A DNA stretch of 64,000 bases from Ktedonobacter racemifer DSM 44963 (GTDB lineage: Bacteria > Chloroflexota > Ktedonobacteria > Ktedonobacterales > Ktedonobacteraceae): positions 620,001 through 684,000 of the forward strand of contig NZ_ADVG01000001.1 in NCBI RefSeq assembly GCF_000178855.1. Reading direction: 5' to 3'. Positions 27,880-37,018 of the stretch are shown in pieces. The first letter of the stretch is position 1, and the number at the start of each line of letters is the position of its first letter. Position numbers and translations under genes: made by a program. The notes under the pieces are model-generated. The model was not told where the DNA came from. It did not search any database and worked only from the letters and a program-made list of their open reading frames with translations.

Positions 27880-27908
27880 TTGACACAAGCATACCATTGA
27901 GCTATCTT
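27880..27908 (+). promoter_or_regulatory. sigma-70 promoter of the HxlR gene
   Basis: TTGACA, exactly 17 nt, TATCTT, about 48 nt before the start codon. Confidence 0.6.
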
Positions 27909-27955
27909 TAAAACAAGAACGTACAAAAAAGGTGGATACTCTCCTGGAGGAAAGT

Positions 27956-28336
27956 ATGAGTACACATGTAGAAGCCCGCTTCTTTCAGTGTCCAGTCGAT
28001 GCTGGACTGGCATTGATGGCTGGAAAGTGGAAGCCGCGTCTTTTATGGAAATTGTATCGCTACCAAACCATGCGGTTTGGTCAGTTTAAACGGATGTTAC
28101 CCGATATTACCGATAAGATGCTCACTCAGCAGTTACGTGAATTGGAAGCGGATGGGCTGATTACACGGAGAGTGTATCCTGTGGTTCCCCCCAAAGTTGA
28201 GTACACGCTCTCTGCCTTTGGCAAGACGCTCGAACCAGTGATCGCAGCCATCGCGACCTGGGGGGAAACGCATGAACAGGAGATTCGATCGCACTTAGAG
28301 CTACACGACGTTGCCCTGCAAGAGAAATCATCTTGA
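27956..28336 (+). CDS. HxlR-family transcriptional regulator
   Basis: 126 residues from the ATG at 27956, which has CTGGAGGAAAGT in front; an upstream ATG in the same frame lacks a ribosome site. Winged helix: CPVDAGLALMAGKWKPRLLW, RFGQFKRMLPDITDKMLTQQ as the recognition region, LRELEADGLITRRVYPVVPP as the wing. HxlR proteins often sense electrophiles through a conserved N-terminal cysteine; one (FFQCPVD) is present. Divergently oriented to the NIPSNAP gene, a very common HxlR-target arrangement. Confidence 0.88.
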   Translation: MSTHVEARFFQCPVDAGLALMAGKWKPRLLWKLYRYQTMRFGQFKRMLPDITDKMLTQQLRELEADGLITRRVYPVVPPKVEYTLSAFGKTLEPVIAAIATWGETHEQEIRSHLELHDVALQEKSS

Positions 28337-28371
28337 GGAGTTCTTGAGGTCAGAAAGCCGATAAATAAGGA

Positions 28372-29019
28372 ATGATTCAGCTTCCCTCTCTCTACCATAT
28401 GGCTGAAGCCGCAAATTGGCCTGCGATCAAGCGGGACGGTCTGCACAGCGCTAGCACACTTCTGGATCTCGCGGGCATTCTCGGAGAGAAACGGGAACGA
28501 TTGGAGAAGCACCAGCGATTGACGCATACCGAACTACCGAACGGTGTTCAGCTGCGGGATCAGCGGCCCATGCCTCCGGTGGCCCTGGCAACCTGCTTGA
28601 TCGGCATCGTCCCATCCGAATGGTACACTCTCATCAATGCCCACGTCTTCTTCTGGCTCGACCCGGCGCGACTCAATCGACAGCGAGCCGCCTGCAATCC
28701 CCGCCCGCAGGTGGTCTTGACCGTGGATGCGAGCAAGCTCGTGGCTGCCTATGCCGAGAAGATTGCCGTCACCCCGATCAATACCGGGAATGCTCGCCGT
28801 CGTCCGGCCAGGCGGGGAGCGGCAACCTTCGTTCCCTACGCGGCATGGGTCACATCCGCCTGGGCCAGTGAAGCAGCAAGTTTAGGCACCCCAGTACGAC
28901 CATCGTCGCATCCTCCTGTGGAACTGACCGTCGCTGGATCGATCCCAGATATCATGCAATTCGTTGTCGGGGTGCAGCAGTTGGCACCCGGTCAACTGTT
29001 CACGCCAGTCCATAGTTGA
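28372..29019 (+). CDS. DUF7002-family protein
   Basis: 215 residues. Starts LPSLYHMAEAANWPAIKRDG and LHSASTLLDLAGILG, then RPMPPVALATCLIGIVPSEW, INAHVFFWLDPARLNRQRAA, VVLTVDASKLVAAYAEKIAV and FVPYAAW. The H-M and the FFWL..L pattern recall ADP-ribosyltransferase-like folds of the DarT/DUF4433 type, in which an N-terminal His and a strand with a Trp form the NAD pocket. That link is inference. It lies 35 nt after hxlR and is likely co-transcribed. Confidence 0.65.
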   Translation: MIQLPSLYHMAEAANWPAIKRDGLHSASTLLDLAGILGEKRERLEKHQRLTHTELPNGVQLRDQRPMPPVALATCLIGIVPSEWYTLINAHVFFWLDPARLNRQRAACNPRPQVVLTVDASKLVAAYAEKIAVTPINTGNARRRPARRGAATFVPYAAWVTSAWASEAASLGTPVRPSSHPPVELTVAGSIPDIMQFVVGVQQLAPGQLFTPVHS

Positions 29020-29403
29020 TCTGGTGCTCTCTTAGGGCCAGAGAGCCGATGGGTTCCATCTTGTTTGACAAATCTTATGGCTTCTTGTAAAGCCGGTCGA
29101 GGAGGAAGTTTCCGGTAGAAGAAGCGGCATGCACTTGTCGTCTCAACCAGATCTATTAGGTCCTCCAACGAAATTTACAATATTAGAGGTAGGCCCAGGA
29201 TACATATAAAAATCGATCATAGTGATCGATTTTTATATGTACCGATGAAGCACCCTTGTCAAGAGGGAAGAAAAAGAGAAAACGTGGTACGCTGCCTCTC
29301 GCCAGGCACAAAATCCCCTGGTCTCACAGCATTTGCTGTGATCTCTTCCAGAAACGTGATGGGAGGACGAGCGGAGCTCGCTTCCTTGTCAATTTTGGCA
29401 GGG
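29020..29403. other. gene-less stretch with a perfect hairpin
   Basis: Holds the 19-bp hairpin at 29201-29241; the rest has no recognisable coding sequence and probably includes the end of the IS110 element. Confidence 0.4.
29201..29241. repeat. perfect 19-bp inverted repeat with 3-nt loop
   Basis: TACATATAAAAATCGATCA and its exact complement. It is AT-rich, with no T tract. It lies between the DUF7002 gene and the 3' end of the IS110 transposase, so it could be a bidirectional terminator or an insertion target for IS110-type elements, which favour palindromes. Confidence 0.6.
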
Positions 29404-30619
29404 TTAGCCCGAACGAGCCGATGCCGGTAAATGGTAGGTTCGGCTATTGAACACGAAGCTCTCCATCTCAGCCCCGATTCCGACCCGGTCCAGCTCGCGA
29501 CGCACGAATTCGACACGAGAAAGCCCTTGCCGCGTCGCGGTCGATTTGTTGCGCGCCCATTCCATAATCGCCCGAGTCACCATCGCCTGGTCAGCATGCC
29601 GATCAGCTTCCTGTTTGGAAAGCACATGCCAGATGATCACGAGCAGCTTGCGAGCAATGGCCACAATGGCTTTCCTCTTGCCAATCCGCATCGCTAGTCG
29701 CTCGAACTGGTCTTTCCAATGAGGATGGTGCTCGACCGCCATCCAGGCCGCTTCAACGAGTGCTGCCCGCATTTCCTTTCGCCCCTGCTTGGTAATGTGG
29801 CCGGTTTGGTAGGTCTGGACTGCAAGCGTGGACACTCGCTCCCAGGCCAGCATATCCCACAAGCTGCTTCGCGCCGGGAAAACGCGTAATATCCCCGATC
29901 GCCGCCAGCAGAATGAGCGCATTGATGACCCCAATGCCGGGCACCTGGAGCAGAAAAACCACCTGGCTGACCCACGGCTCGGTCCCACTTAAGCGCGTCA
30001 GCTCCGTTTCCACTTCTCCAATCAATGGCTCTAAGCTCTCCAACAAATTCAAGTCCTGGCGGATGCGCAGCTTCTCGACCGCTGAGAGGGAAAGCTTCTC
30101 CCACCAGCCACGCTGAGCCTGGAGGAAGAGCCCTCCATCTGGAGGGATGATATTGTAGCGATGTAAGGTGCTGCGCAGCCGATTCTTGGCCTGCGTCCGC
30201 TGACGGATCAAGCGGGTACGGTGCGCGATGAGACCTCGCAACTCACGCACATCCTGAGGAGGGATCCACACCGCAGGAATGAGACCTGCGGCTAGGAGGC
30301 GGGCGAGATGCAACGTATCGCGCGCATCAGTCTTCACTCGAGCAGTGGTAATCAGTTTCACGAGGTTCGGATGAGCGACCGTGACCGAAGAAACCAGAGG
30401 ACGGAGCTGATCACAGAGATGCCAGGCGTTTGTTGTGGCTTCTAATACCACCGCATCGGTCGAGCACAGATGCTGCTGGCTCCAGGAGGAGAAATCATCC
30501 AGATCTACTCGGCGAGGGGAAAGCACTACCTGTTGAGAGGGATTGACTGCTCCGACAACGACATAGTGCTTATGCACATCCAGGGCTACGAAACGTTCTC
30601 CACAAACAGATGCAAGCAT
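29404..30619 (-). pseudogene. IS110-family transposase, one frameshift
   Basis: RuvC-like DEDD N-domain: FVALDVHKHYVVVG, VVLEATTNAWHLCDQL and VKTDARDTLHLARLLAAGLI. C-terminal Tnp_20 domain: LLQVPGIGVINALILLAAIG and KQLVGYAGLGASVHASG with the nucleophilic Ser, across a frameshift near 29830-29870. It continues GHITKQGRKEMRAALVEAAW. AAGGAGG precedes the ATG at 30619. IS110 recombinases are directed by a bridge RNA from the element's own non-coding end (established knowledge), which here would lie 5' of the gene, about 30620-30860. Confidence 0.87.
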
Positions 30620-30957
30620 GCATTTCCTCCTTTTTCAGGCAACGAGTAAGGACGAGAGTACGCCGTTTGGGTTTCGCAGTGTTCAGACACCGATTCGGGC
30701 TGCGATCTTTCACGCTCCCAGTTGAGCGGATTCGACGGGTGGCCAAACATCCTATCGGGCTTGAGATCCCATCGTGCAAACGGGCCAACCCTGACGCCGC
30801 GGACTGATCGAGCGTCCCCGTCAGCTTTACCTGTCAAGGATACCGAAACGACGCACTCTCTGCAACTGACATGCTAACATCCTGGGCCAACCTCTATGTG
30901 TATTTTAAGGAATACCTTGTAACTTTACCCAAAGATTATCCGCAGCGTTTTCTTTAT

Positions 30958-31600
30958 TCACGCGATGAACGCTCTGGCGAAAAGACGAACGTCATCCAGG
31001 CGGGTCGCGTCCAAGAAATGGATTACCAGCCCCTGGGCACCCACTGTCTCATAGGCGGCTAGACGCTGACGGATGGTCTCAAGGGTGCCAATGAGACCAT
31101 ATGACGCGACATCTCCAGGGAAAACGGTATCCGCCCATCCTGGGATCAGAGCCCTGGCCTGCTCATCTGTCTCACCAATGATACAGAGCGTGAGGGCGGT
31201 ACGATGAATGCTCTCGTAGTCTCGTCCAATGGTCTCGCAATGCTGTTTGAGCACCGCGAACTTGTGCTCCAGCATCGCAAGATTGCCCTGTAGATTACAG
31301 CATCACCATATTGTGCCACCAACTTGAGCGTCACCTGCTCACCGCTTCCGCCGATCAGCAGAGGAATATGTGGTTGCTGCACTCCTTTGGGCTGATTGAT
31401 CGCACCCCTAATCTGGTAATAGTTTCCCGCGTAAGTGGCCTCCTCCTGGGTCCACATAGCCAGAATGACCTGCACCGCTTCTTGTAACTGGCGCAGGCGC
31501 TCTGGCCCATAGGGGTGCTCACCATCGGAGTTGAGGAGGCGTCCCTGGAACAGCAAACCCACCTTCAGCCTGGGAAGCAATCATTGGAGCCCTGACAGCA
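30958..31600 (-). pseudogene. LLM-class oxidoreductase, 5' truncated and frameshifted
   Basis: GEHPYGPERLRQLQEAVQVI and INQPKGVQQPHIPLLIGGSG, then EQVTLKLVAQYGDA in one frame. After a shift near 31285, LEHKFAVLKQHCETIGRDYE, LCIIGETDEQARALIPGWAD and GLIGTLETIRQRLAAYETVG. The first 120 or so residues of the barrel are absent. It is a paralogue of the intact gene at 10968. Confidence 0.8.
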
Positions 31601-31781
31601 GAATTACAGTGTATTGAACCATGCACCACCAGGCCTTTATTCTTCCTCTCCTCCCACCGATCGAGAGCACAAACGCATGGGCAATGGCCCTTCCCCAACG
31701 GGAAAAAGGAACCGTGCCAGGATGCCCCCGACTGTCATACGGAGGTATCCTGGCATGGTTCTGGTACATATGCCTATCGCG

Positions 31782-33023
31782 CTAAAGGGGTGTGAAGGCG
31801 TGTGAACGTAGTGCTTCAGCTCGCTGGGCAAAGTACGCTGCCTCTTCATATAATCCCTGCTGGTGCAATACATGAGATACTTGCCGATTCGCCCACATCG
31901 CCTTCTTCCACTCGCCCTTCGCTTCCATAGCGTCGATTGCCTTCTCGCGTTGGGCGATATGCGCTTCATCACCAAGCATTTCTATTTGCGACCAATCAAC
32001 AACGCTCAAGCGAGTAGCCCCCCATTGCACGTCCAGCAGGGACGGCCCGACGCGCTCACGCCCGGCCAACCTCACGGCGGTCAAATTAGCCCCTTCTAGT
32101 TGCGCGCCCACGAACACGGCACCTTCAAGATTCGCTTGAGACAGATCAGCGCCTCGCAGATTCGCTCCAAGAAAACTGGCTCCCTGCAAATTCGCCTTCC
32201 GCAGATCCGCGCCCGCCAGTTGTGATCCCGTAAAATTCGCGCCCTTCGCCTCAACCTCTACCAGGAACGCTCCTTGCAATTGCGCCCCAAAGAGGGTTGC
32301 ACCATTGAGCCGAGCATGGACCAGTTTGGCAGAGCCAAGTTGGCAACCAGTGAAATAGACATGATCTAACAGTGCTCCGGTCAGGTTAGCTCCTTCGAAT
32401 AGAGCGCCCGAGAGGTTGGCGTGCTCCAGGCGCGCATAACGCAAATCAGCACCTTCTCCATGCACCAGGCGAAGATCCGCTGCGTTCAGACTGGCTCCTG
32501 CCAGGCACGCTCCCTCTAAATGCGCCTCAAAGAAGTCTACCCCATCCATATTGCTTGATGCCGCCTGCAACAAGGTGGCATCCCTCCCTTTCCACTCGTT
32601 GCGCGCTAATCCGATTCGCACACGAGCAAGAGGCAGCCCTGCTAGATTCAGCGCACCGACGTCCGTTGAGCGCAGGTCAGCGCCCCGTAGATCCAAACCA
32701 GGCAAGCGTTGTCGCGCGGAATCTTCCTCCAAACGCCTGCGCCCTTCTTCCCGCGCCGCGATCAGCCACTCAATATCGGCGCGCGTCAATTGCACGCCCT
32801 TAAAAGGGAATATTCCTTGGGCAATATTCGCTGACAAGCGGGCATGGGACTGCAGGACGTCTTGGCGCGCCTGGCCAATCTCTGGCTCAGTACGCCAGGG
32901 CTGTTGATGCGCCTGCCAGTAAGCACGCCATGCCAGGCGATCGTCTGAAACCGGCTTTTGCAACAGCGAATGCGCCGCAAGAGGCTCGGAAGAGAGGGGG
33001 CGTGAAAATGTAGCGTCGCTCAT
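31782..33023 (-). CDS. pentapeptide-repeat protein
   Basis: 413 residues. A unique N-terminal helical part (residues 1-110) is followed by about 35 A(N/D)Lxx pentapeptides from residue 110 to 330 (for example GADLRKANLQGASFLGANLR), forming a right-handed quadrilateral beta-helix. The C-terminus is a helical segment (RQVSHVLHQQGLYEEAAYFA). Related proteins often continue into transmembrane segments that are missing here, so the 3' end may be truncated at about 31790. It starts 8 nt after the SufU stop, so the two are co-transcribed. The function is unknown; some pentapeptide proteins protect gyrase, others scaffold signalling. Confidence 0.82.
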   Translation of the reverse strand: MSDATFSRPLSSEPLAAHSLLQKPVSDDRLAWRAYWQAHQQPWRTEPEIGQARQDVLQSHARLSANIAQGIFPFKGVQLTRADIEWLIAAREEGRRRLEEDSARQRLPGLDLRGADLRSTDVGALNLAGLPLARVRIGLARNEWKGRDATLLQAASSNMDGVDFFEAHLEGACLAGASLNAADLRLVHGEGADLRYARLEHANLSGALFEGANLTGALLDHVYFTGCQLGSAKLVHARLNGATLFGAQLQGAFLVEVEAKGANFTGSQLAGADLRKANLQGASFLGANLRGADLSQANLEGAVFVGAQLEGANLTAVRLAGRERVGPSLLDVQWGATRLSVVDWSQIEMLGDEAHIAQREKAIDAMEAKGEWKKAMWANRQVSHVLHQQGLYEEAAYFAQRAEALRSHAFTPL

Positions 33024-33030
33024 AAGCTCC

Positions 33031-33444
33031 TCAATTCGTCTCCTTTGCTGTCGTTGGGGAGGGATCTTGCTCTATCGTCTTGAGACAGGCGTGCAATACA
33101 TGTAATGCGAGAAAGGCACAGTTCGAGCGTGCGGGACTGATGGGGATACCAAGTGTGTCCAGAAACGCTTCTTGCGTGAGCGTCGCCACTTCTTCCACCG
33201 TTTGGTTTTCGACTACTTCTGTAAGGATAGAGGCAGAGGCCTGGCTAATGGTGCACCCCCGCCCCTGGAAACCAATACGCGTAATACGACCATTCTCTAC
33301 CCGTATATCCAGGGCCACGCGATCACCGCAGATGGGATTCACGCCTTCGGAATGCCCATCAGGCTGCTCGAGCATACCATAGTTACGAGGGTGGTGGTAG
33401 TGATCGAGTATGAACTCACGATCATAGTCAAGCGACATCGTCAT
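33031..33444 (-). CDS. sufU: SufU-type Fe-S cluster assembly protein
   Basis: 137 residues. NPICGDRVALDI (Cys39 and Asp41), GRGCTISQASASIL (Cys64) and ARSNCAFLALHVL (Cys109) supply the conserved zinc ligands of SufU. SufU activates the cysteine desulfurase SufS by accepting persulfide in the SUF pathway of Gram-positive and related bacteria. The usual neighbours sufC, sufB, sufD and sufS are not here. The first gene of a two-gene unit with the pentapeptide protein; no strong promoter is visible upstream. Confidence 0.9.
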   Translation of the reverse strand: MTMSLDYDREFILDHYHHPRNYGMLEQPDGHSEGVNPICGDRVALDIRVENGRITRIGFQGRGCTISQASASILTEVVENQTVEEVATLTQEAFLDTLGIPISPARSNCAFLALHVLHACLKTIEQDPSPTTAKETN

Positions 33445-33727
33445 CTCACTTTCTGCTCAGATGAACACTCTCATGTATGGTGAGCACACCACTTGGGAAC
33501 AGTGGTGTACAGAGAGAACCTTCAACACGAGAACATCAAAGTGGCGAGGCAGGATACGTTCTATCTTTAGGTAAAGATAGAACAATTTTGTTTTTTTTGC
33601 TTCTTTTCCATTGCTCTTTTTTCGGCACGTCCCTCCTGTTGCTTGTAGCAAACGAGAAGAAGACTTCAGAGCACCTCTCCAGATATACTCCGAGTATCAG
33701 TAGAAGAAATTGGGAAGGAGTCTCACG

Positions 33728-35068
33728 ATGGCAAAACCCCAGGGATTGGGAATGGCAAACGGATCTTTCTCCTTAGAGGCTGTACAAAGGCCCTTTTTCC
33801 CCTTGAAGATAGGTTTCCGTCTTGGCGAACTGTTAGCGCACACCGGCTTTCACGTGACCCGATTTGGGGCACTATTGCTGTGGAATACACTTGGGAAGCA
33901 GCGCTCCTCGTCGCAAGCATTGCTTGGGCGCTCGATAGCAGAGCTTTGCGCTTCCCTGGGAGCGACCTTTATCAAAATCGGGCAGATCCTGAGCACGAGG
34001 CATGATCTGTTTCCACAAGAAATAATCGCGCCCCTGGCTAAACTGCAGGATCGCGTCAAGCCCTTTGCGTTTCGCCACGTTCAAGCGGCCTTCCTGGCCG
34101 AGTTCGGCCGATCCATCTCAGAGATGTTTGCTGAGTTCGAAGAGCAACCCATTGCCAGTGCCAGTATTGCAAGTGTCTATCGCGCACGCCTTCACAGCGG
34201 CCAATGGGTCGCAGTCAAGGTGCGCCGACCAGGTATCGTGCAAAAAGTAGAGAAAGATCTGTGGCTTATGCGCTTCATGGCGAGGGGGCTATCACGGATC
34301 CCCGCATTGCGGCTGGTCCCTGTCATCGAAATGGTCAATGAGCTTGGAACATCTATCGAGCAACAGTTGGATTTGCGGATCGAAGCTCATAACACACGGC
34401 ACTTTCGAGAACAGTTCGCACATAATCCCCAGGTCCTGTTCCCCGTCCTTATCGAGAAGTATTGCAGCCAGGCCATTTTGGTGATGGAGTTCATCGATGG
34501 GCTCGTGAGGATTGATCAGCTTCACTGGGAGGAGGCCGAGTATCAGGAGTCACTCATCACCGGTCTCAGAGTGCTGTACCACATGATCTTCCTCGATGGC
34601 TTCATCCATTGTGATCTACACCCTGGGAATCTCTACCTGCGCAAAAGGGGGCAAGTGGTCATTTTGGATACAGGGTTCATTGCCAAAATGGAACCGACTG
34701 ACCGTTATCAGTTCGCCGAATTTTTCCTTGGCATTGCCACCAATGCTGGTAAAAAGTGTGCGCACATCATCTACGAGACAGCGCTCTCCAAACCAGCCAC
34801 CTTCGACCGAGAAGGTTTTGAGCGAGAAGTGATGGCACTCATTGAGCGAAGCACAGGGTCAAAGGCAGATACATTTCAGGTCGCGCCCTTTGCCGCCCAG
34901 ATCTTCGACATTGAAAGGCGCTTCGGATTGCGTGGTTCTATCAACTTCACCATGGCAATTCTTTCGCTCCTTGTGTTTGAAGGGATTGCAAAGCAGTTGT
35001 ACCCGTTCTTAGACTTTCAGGCAGAGGCAAAGCCTTTCCTGTTTCAAGCCCTGGCACAGCGGCAATAA
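33728..35068 (+). CDS. AarF/ABC1/UbiB atypical protein kinase
   Basis: 446 residues from the ATG at 33728, preceded by GGGAAGGAG. KxGQ-type segment FIKIGQILSTRHDLFP, the Ala-rich ATP loop PIASASIASVYRARLHSGQ with VAVKVRRPG (catalytic Lys), catalytic loop FIHCDLHPGNLYL, and LDTGFIAKM in place of the usual LDFG motif. UbiB-type kinases support quinone or isoprenoid-lipid metabolism. It is complete and undamaged. The Phe-to-Thr change in the metal-binding motif is uncommon but leaves the Asp. Confidence 0.88.
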   Translation: MAKPQGLGMANGSFSLEAVQRPFFPLKIGFRLGELLAHTGFHVTRFGALLLWNTLGKQRSSSQALLGRSIAELCASLGATFIKIGQILSTRHDLFPQEIIAPLAKLQDRVKPFAFRHVQAAFLAEFGRSISEMFAEFEEQPIASASIASVYRARLHSGQWVAVKVRRPGIVQKVEKDLWLMRFMARGLSRIPALRLVPVIEMVNELGTSIEQQLDLRIEAHNTRHFREQFAHNPQVLFPVLIEKYCSQAILVMEFIDGLVRIDQLHWEEAEYQESLITGLRVLYHMIFLDGFIHCDLHPGNLYLRKRGQVVILDTGFIAKMEPTDRYQFAEFFLGIATNAGKKCAHIIYETALSKPATFDREGFEREVMALIERSTGSKADTFQVAPFAAQIFDIERRFGLRGSINFTMAILSLLVFEGIAKQLYPFLDFQAEAKPFLFQALAQRQ

Positions 35069-35217
35069 AGCAGAAACTACAACGCATGTGGTACCGACGG
35101 GAAGCCCCATAGTCAGCATTTTTCATCATGTATTGCTCGCGTGAGTGTTTACTGAAGGCAGCGTTTTAGTCGTTTTTCTGAACGTGCGGACAGATACAGA
35201 AAAAGGATGAGTGGACC

Positions 35218-35610
35218 ATGACAGATATCGCAGAACAACACAGCAGACTCTACCAGCAGCTCACCCAGTCGATTCAGACCGCTCCCGGGTCAACCTCGCC
35301 TGCTCTGCGCAAGGCATTGACTGAATACGTAATACAGGCGAGCATTGCAAGCGAGGGTTCCATGGGGTCAGAGAGCAATCTTCCCTCTGACCTTCAGGCG
35401 TATATCACGAAGGTACGAAAGTATGCATACAAAGTGACAGACGAAGATATAGAGCAACTTCGCCACACTGGCTATACTGAAGAGGCTATCTTCGAAATCA
35501 CATTGAGTATTGCGTTAGGTGCGGGCACCAAGTGCCTCATGCAAGGAATGGCAGCGGTTGAAGGAGCAAGCGATGCGATTACAGATCATTCAAGCAATCC
35601 ACAAGGATGA
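35218..35610 (+). CDS. small CMD/AhpD-fold protein
   Basis: 130 residues. The C-terminal half (VRKYAYKVTDEDIEQLRHTG, then YTEEAIFEITLSIALGAG) matches the last helices of carboxymuconolactone-decarboxylase/AhpD domains. The CxxC motif is absent. It overlaps the start of the AhpD gene by 38 nt and contains that gene's ribosome site, so the two are translationally coupled and may form a heteromer. Confidence 0.65.
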   Translation: MTDIAEQHSRLYQQLTQSIQTAPGSTSPALRKALTEYVIQASIASEGSMGSESNLPSDLQAYITKVRKYAYKVTDEDIEQLRHTGYTEEAIFEITLSIALGAGTKCLMQGMAAVEGASDAITDHSSNPQG

Positions 35611-36112
35611 ACCGATCTCAGATATTCGGCGTATTTTAACGTATCGGTCGGATATGTTTGGGGATGCATTCTCTCACGGTCTACAGCAGTTGCTTCGTGG
35701 CCCCTCCCATTGGAGTGTGGGTGAGCGAGAACTTTTCGCAGCTTTTACTGCGTCACTCTTACAATGTGTCTATTGAACAGGGGCTCACGGCGCAGTTGCG
35801 TCACAGGCCATCAATGCTAATTTTGTACAGGCAGCCCTCATCGATTGGCGTAGTGCGCCACTTAACGCACAGCTTCACGCGATGTTAGGACTCCTAGAGA
35901 AGGTCACCCTCGATCCAGATCACGTTTCCCCTGACGATATACGGCCGTTGTTCGCGCTCGGTGTGAGTAAGCAAGCGATAGAGGATGCATTACGGATTTG
36001 TGCCTGCTTTCACATCATCGCTCGACTAGCGGACGCCTTTGCAGTTGAGATACCGAACGCAGAAGGATTTAGACAGACAGGTATGCAGCTACTAGCACAT
36101 GGGTATGCCTAA
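35573..36112 (+). CDS. AhpD-like peroxidase-family protein with an in-frame UGA at the redox motif
   Basis: 180 codons including the stop. The ATG at 35573 is preceded by GAAGGAG. Codon 68 (35774-35776) is TGA within QCVY-TGA-TGAHGAVA, so the AhpD motif C-x-x-C-x-x-x-H becomes Cys65-x-x-UGA68-x-x-x-His72. On both sides the frame is undamaged and family-like: SHWSVGERELFAAFTASLLQ before, QAALIDWRSAPLNAQLHAML, DDIRPLFALGVSKQAIEDAL and CFHIIARLADAF after. If UGA is read as selenocysteine this is a 179-residue selenoprotein; AhpD-like selenoproteins are known elsewhere. If not, translation stops after 67 residues and the gene is dead. A modest hairpin follows the UGA. The gene is coupled to the CMD-like gene upstream. 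Confidence 0.7.
35782..35809 (+). promoter_or_regulatory. weak candidate bacterial SECIS hairpin
   Basis: GGCT (35782-35785) pairs with GGCC (35806-35809), then a 3x3 internal loop. GGCGC (35789-35793) pairs with GCGTC (35798-35802), closing an AGTT loop. The loop is 17-20 nt past the UGA, inside the known range for bacterial SECIS elements, and contains a G. Bacterial SECIS elements are loosely defined, so this is only compatible, not proof. Confidence 0.25.
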
Positions 36113-36541
36113 TCCTACAGCGATAGATCATACTACGACTCTGTTCGTTTCGCCGAGAGCCCTGATTCAATGAGTCAGCGAACCACACATCCTTATTCGT
36201 CCCTGGCATCTTCCTGGACCTACTCGATGGGCCAATGCCGCCAGAGGCGTCAGAAGCGAACAACCATTGTGGATCCCCTTCTCACCCGGATAGGGGCGCT
36301 CAGCTAGTAGCCAGCCATCATGTACCGTTGGGCAACGCGACGGTCTCCATCTTCTCATCTGAGCTCTCAAAACGAACAGAGCCGTACTATCCCGATGTGC
36401 AAAGTATGAAACAAGGCGACGAAATCCCCAATTGAAAGGAGCGTGGTTCAACCCGATAGTGAAGAGGAGAGCCATGGTATGCACGAGCGCTAGACGCAGC
36501 AAGCAATTGCGCACCTACCACACAGCGCGCGCCATACACGT
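36113..36541. other. gene-less stretch
   Basis: No family-like coding sequence or strong structure seen. Confidence 0.35.
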
Positions 36542-37018
36542 TTGGACCCTTCCTCCCCACTCACCCCATTACCTAACACGGAGGACACAACCGATGACAA
36601 TGTGCAAGAGAATGTGCCTGTCTATCATGTTGCCCCAGAAGCTCTGTGGATACCACTGCTAATGTTACCACCACGCGCTCAAGCCTTTGTGGGTCGAGAA
36701 GAGGACGTTCACTGGCTTCTTCAGCACTTGAAGGACCCAGCTGAGGGCGCCATTCTGGCCCTTTACGACCCTAGCGGCATAGGAAAGACTGGTCTGGCTG
36801 CCACAGTCCTGGCACATGTAGTAGATCACCAGGAGCAAAGCACTAGCTTTCCTGATGGGATTTTCTACCATTCGTTTCATACCTCTGCCTCATAGGGATG
36901 TATGAGGACCTCGCGCGTCTCTTTGGCGAGGAGCCGGGAGCCAATCCCGAGCGTTCAGCGATACGAGCGCTCAGTCGCCACCGGGCCTGCTGGTCTTTGA
37001 CGGGGTCGAAATCTTGAG
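36542..37018 (+). pseudogene. 5' fragment of an NB-ARC (STAND) ATPase
   Basis: LPPRAQAFVGREEDVHWLLQ, then ILALYDPSGIGKTGLAATVL with a degenerate Walker A (Asp replaces the first Gly), then FPDGIFYHSFHTSAS and a stop. Further pieces in other frames follow: MYEDLARLFGEEPGANPERS and LLVFDGVEIL (Walker B). The rest of the protein is missing. It is distinct from the STAND pseudogene at the left end. Confidence 0.65.
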
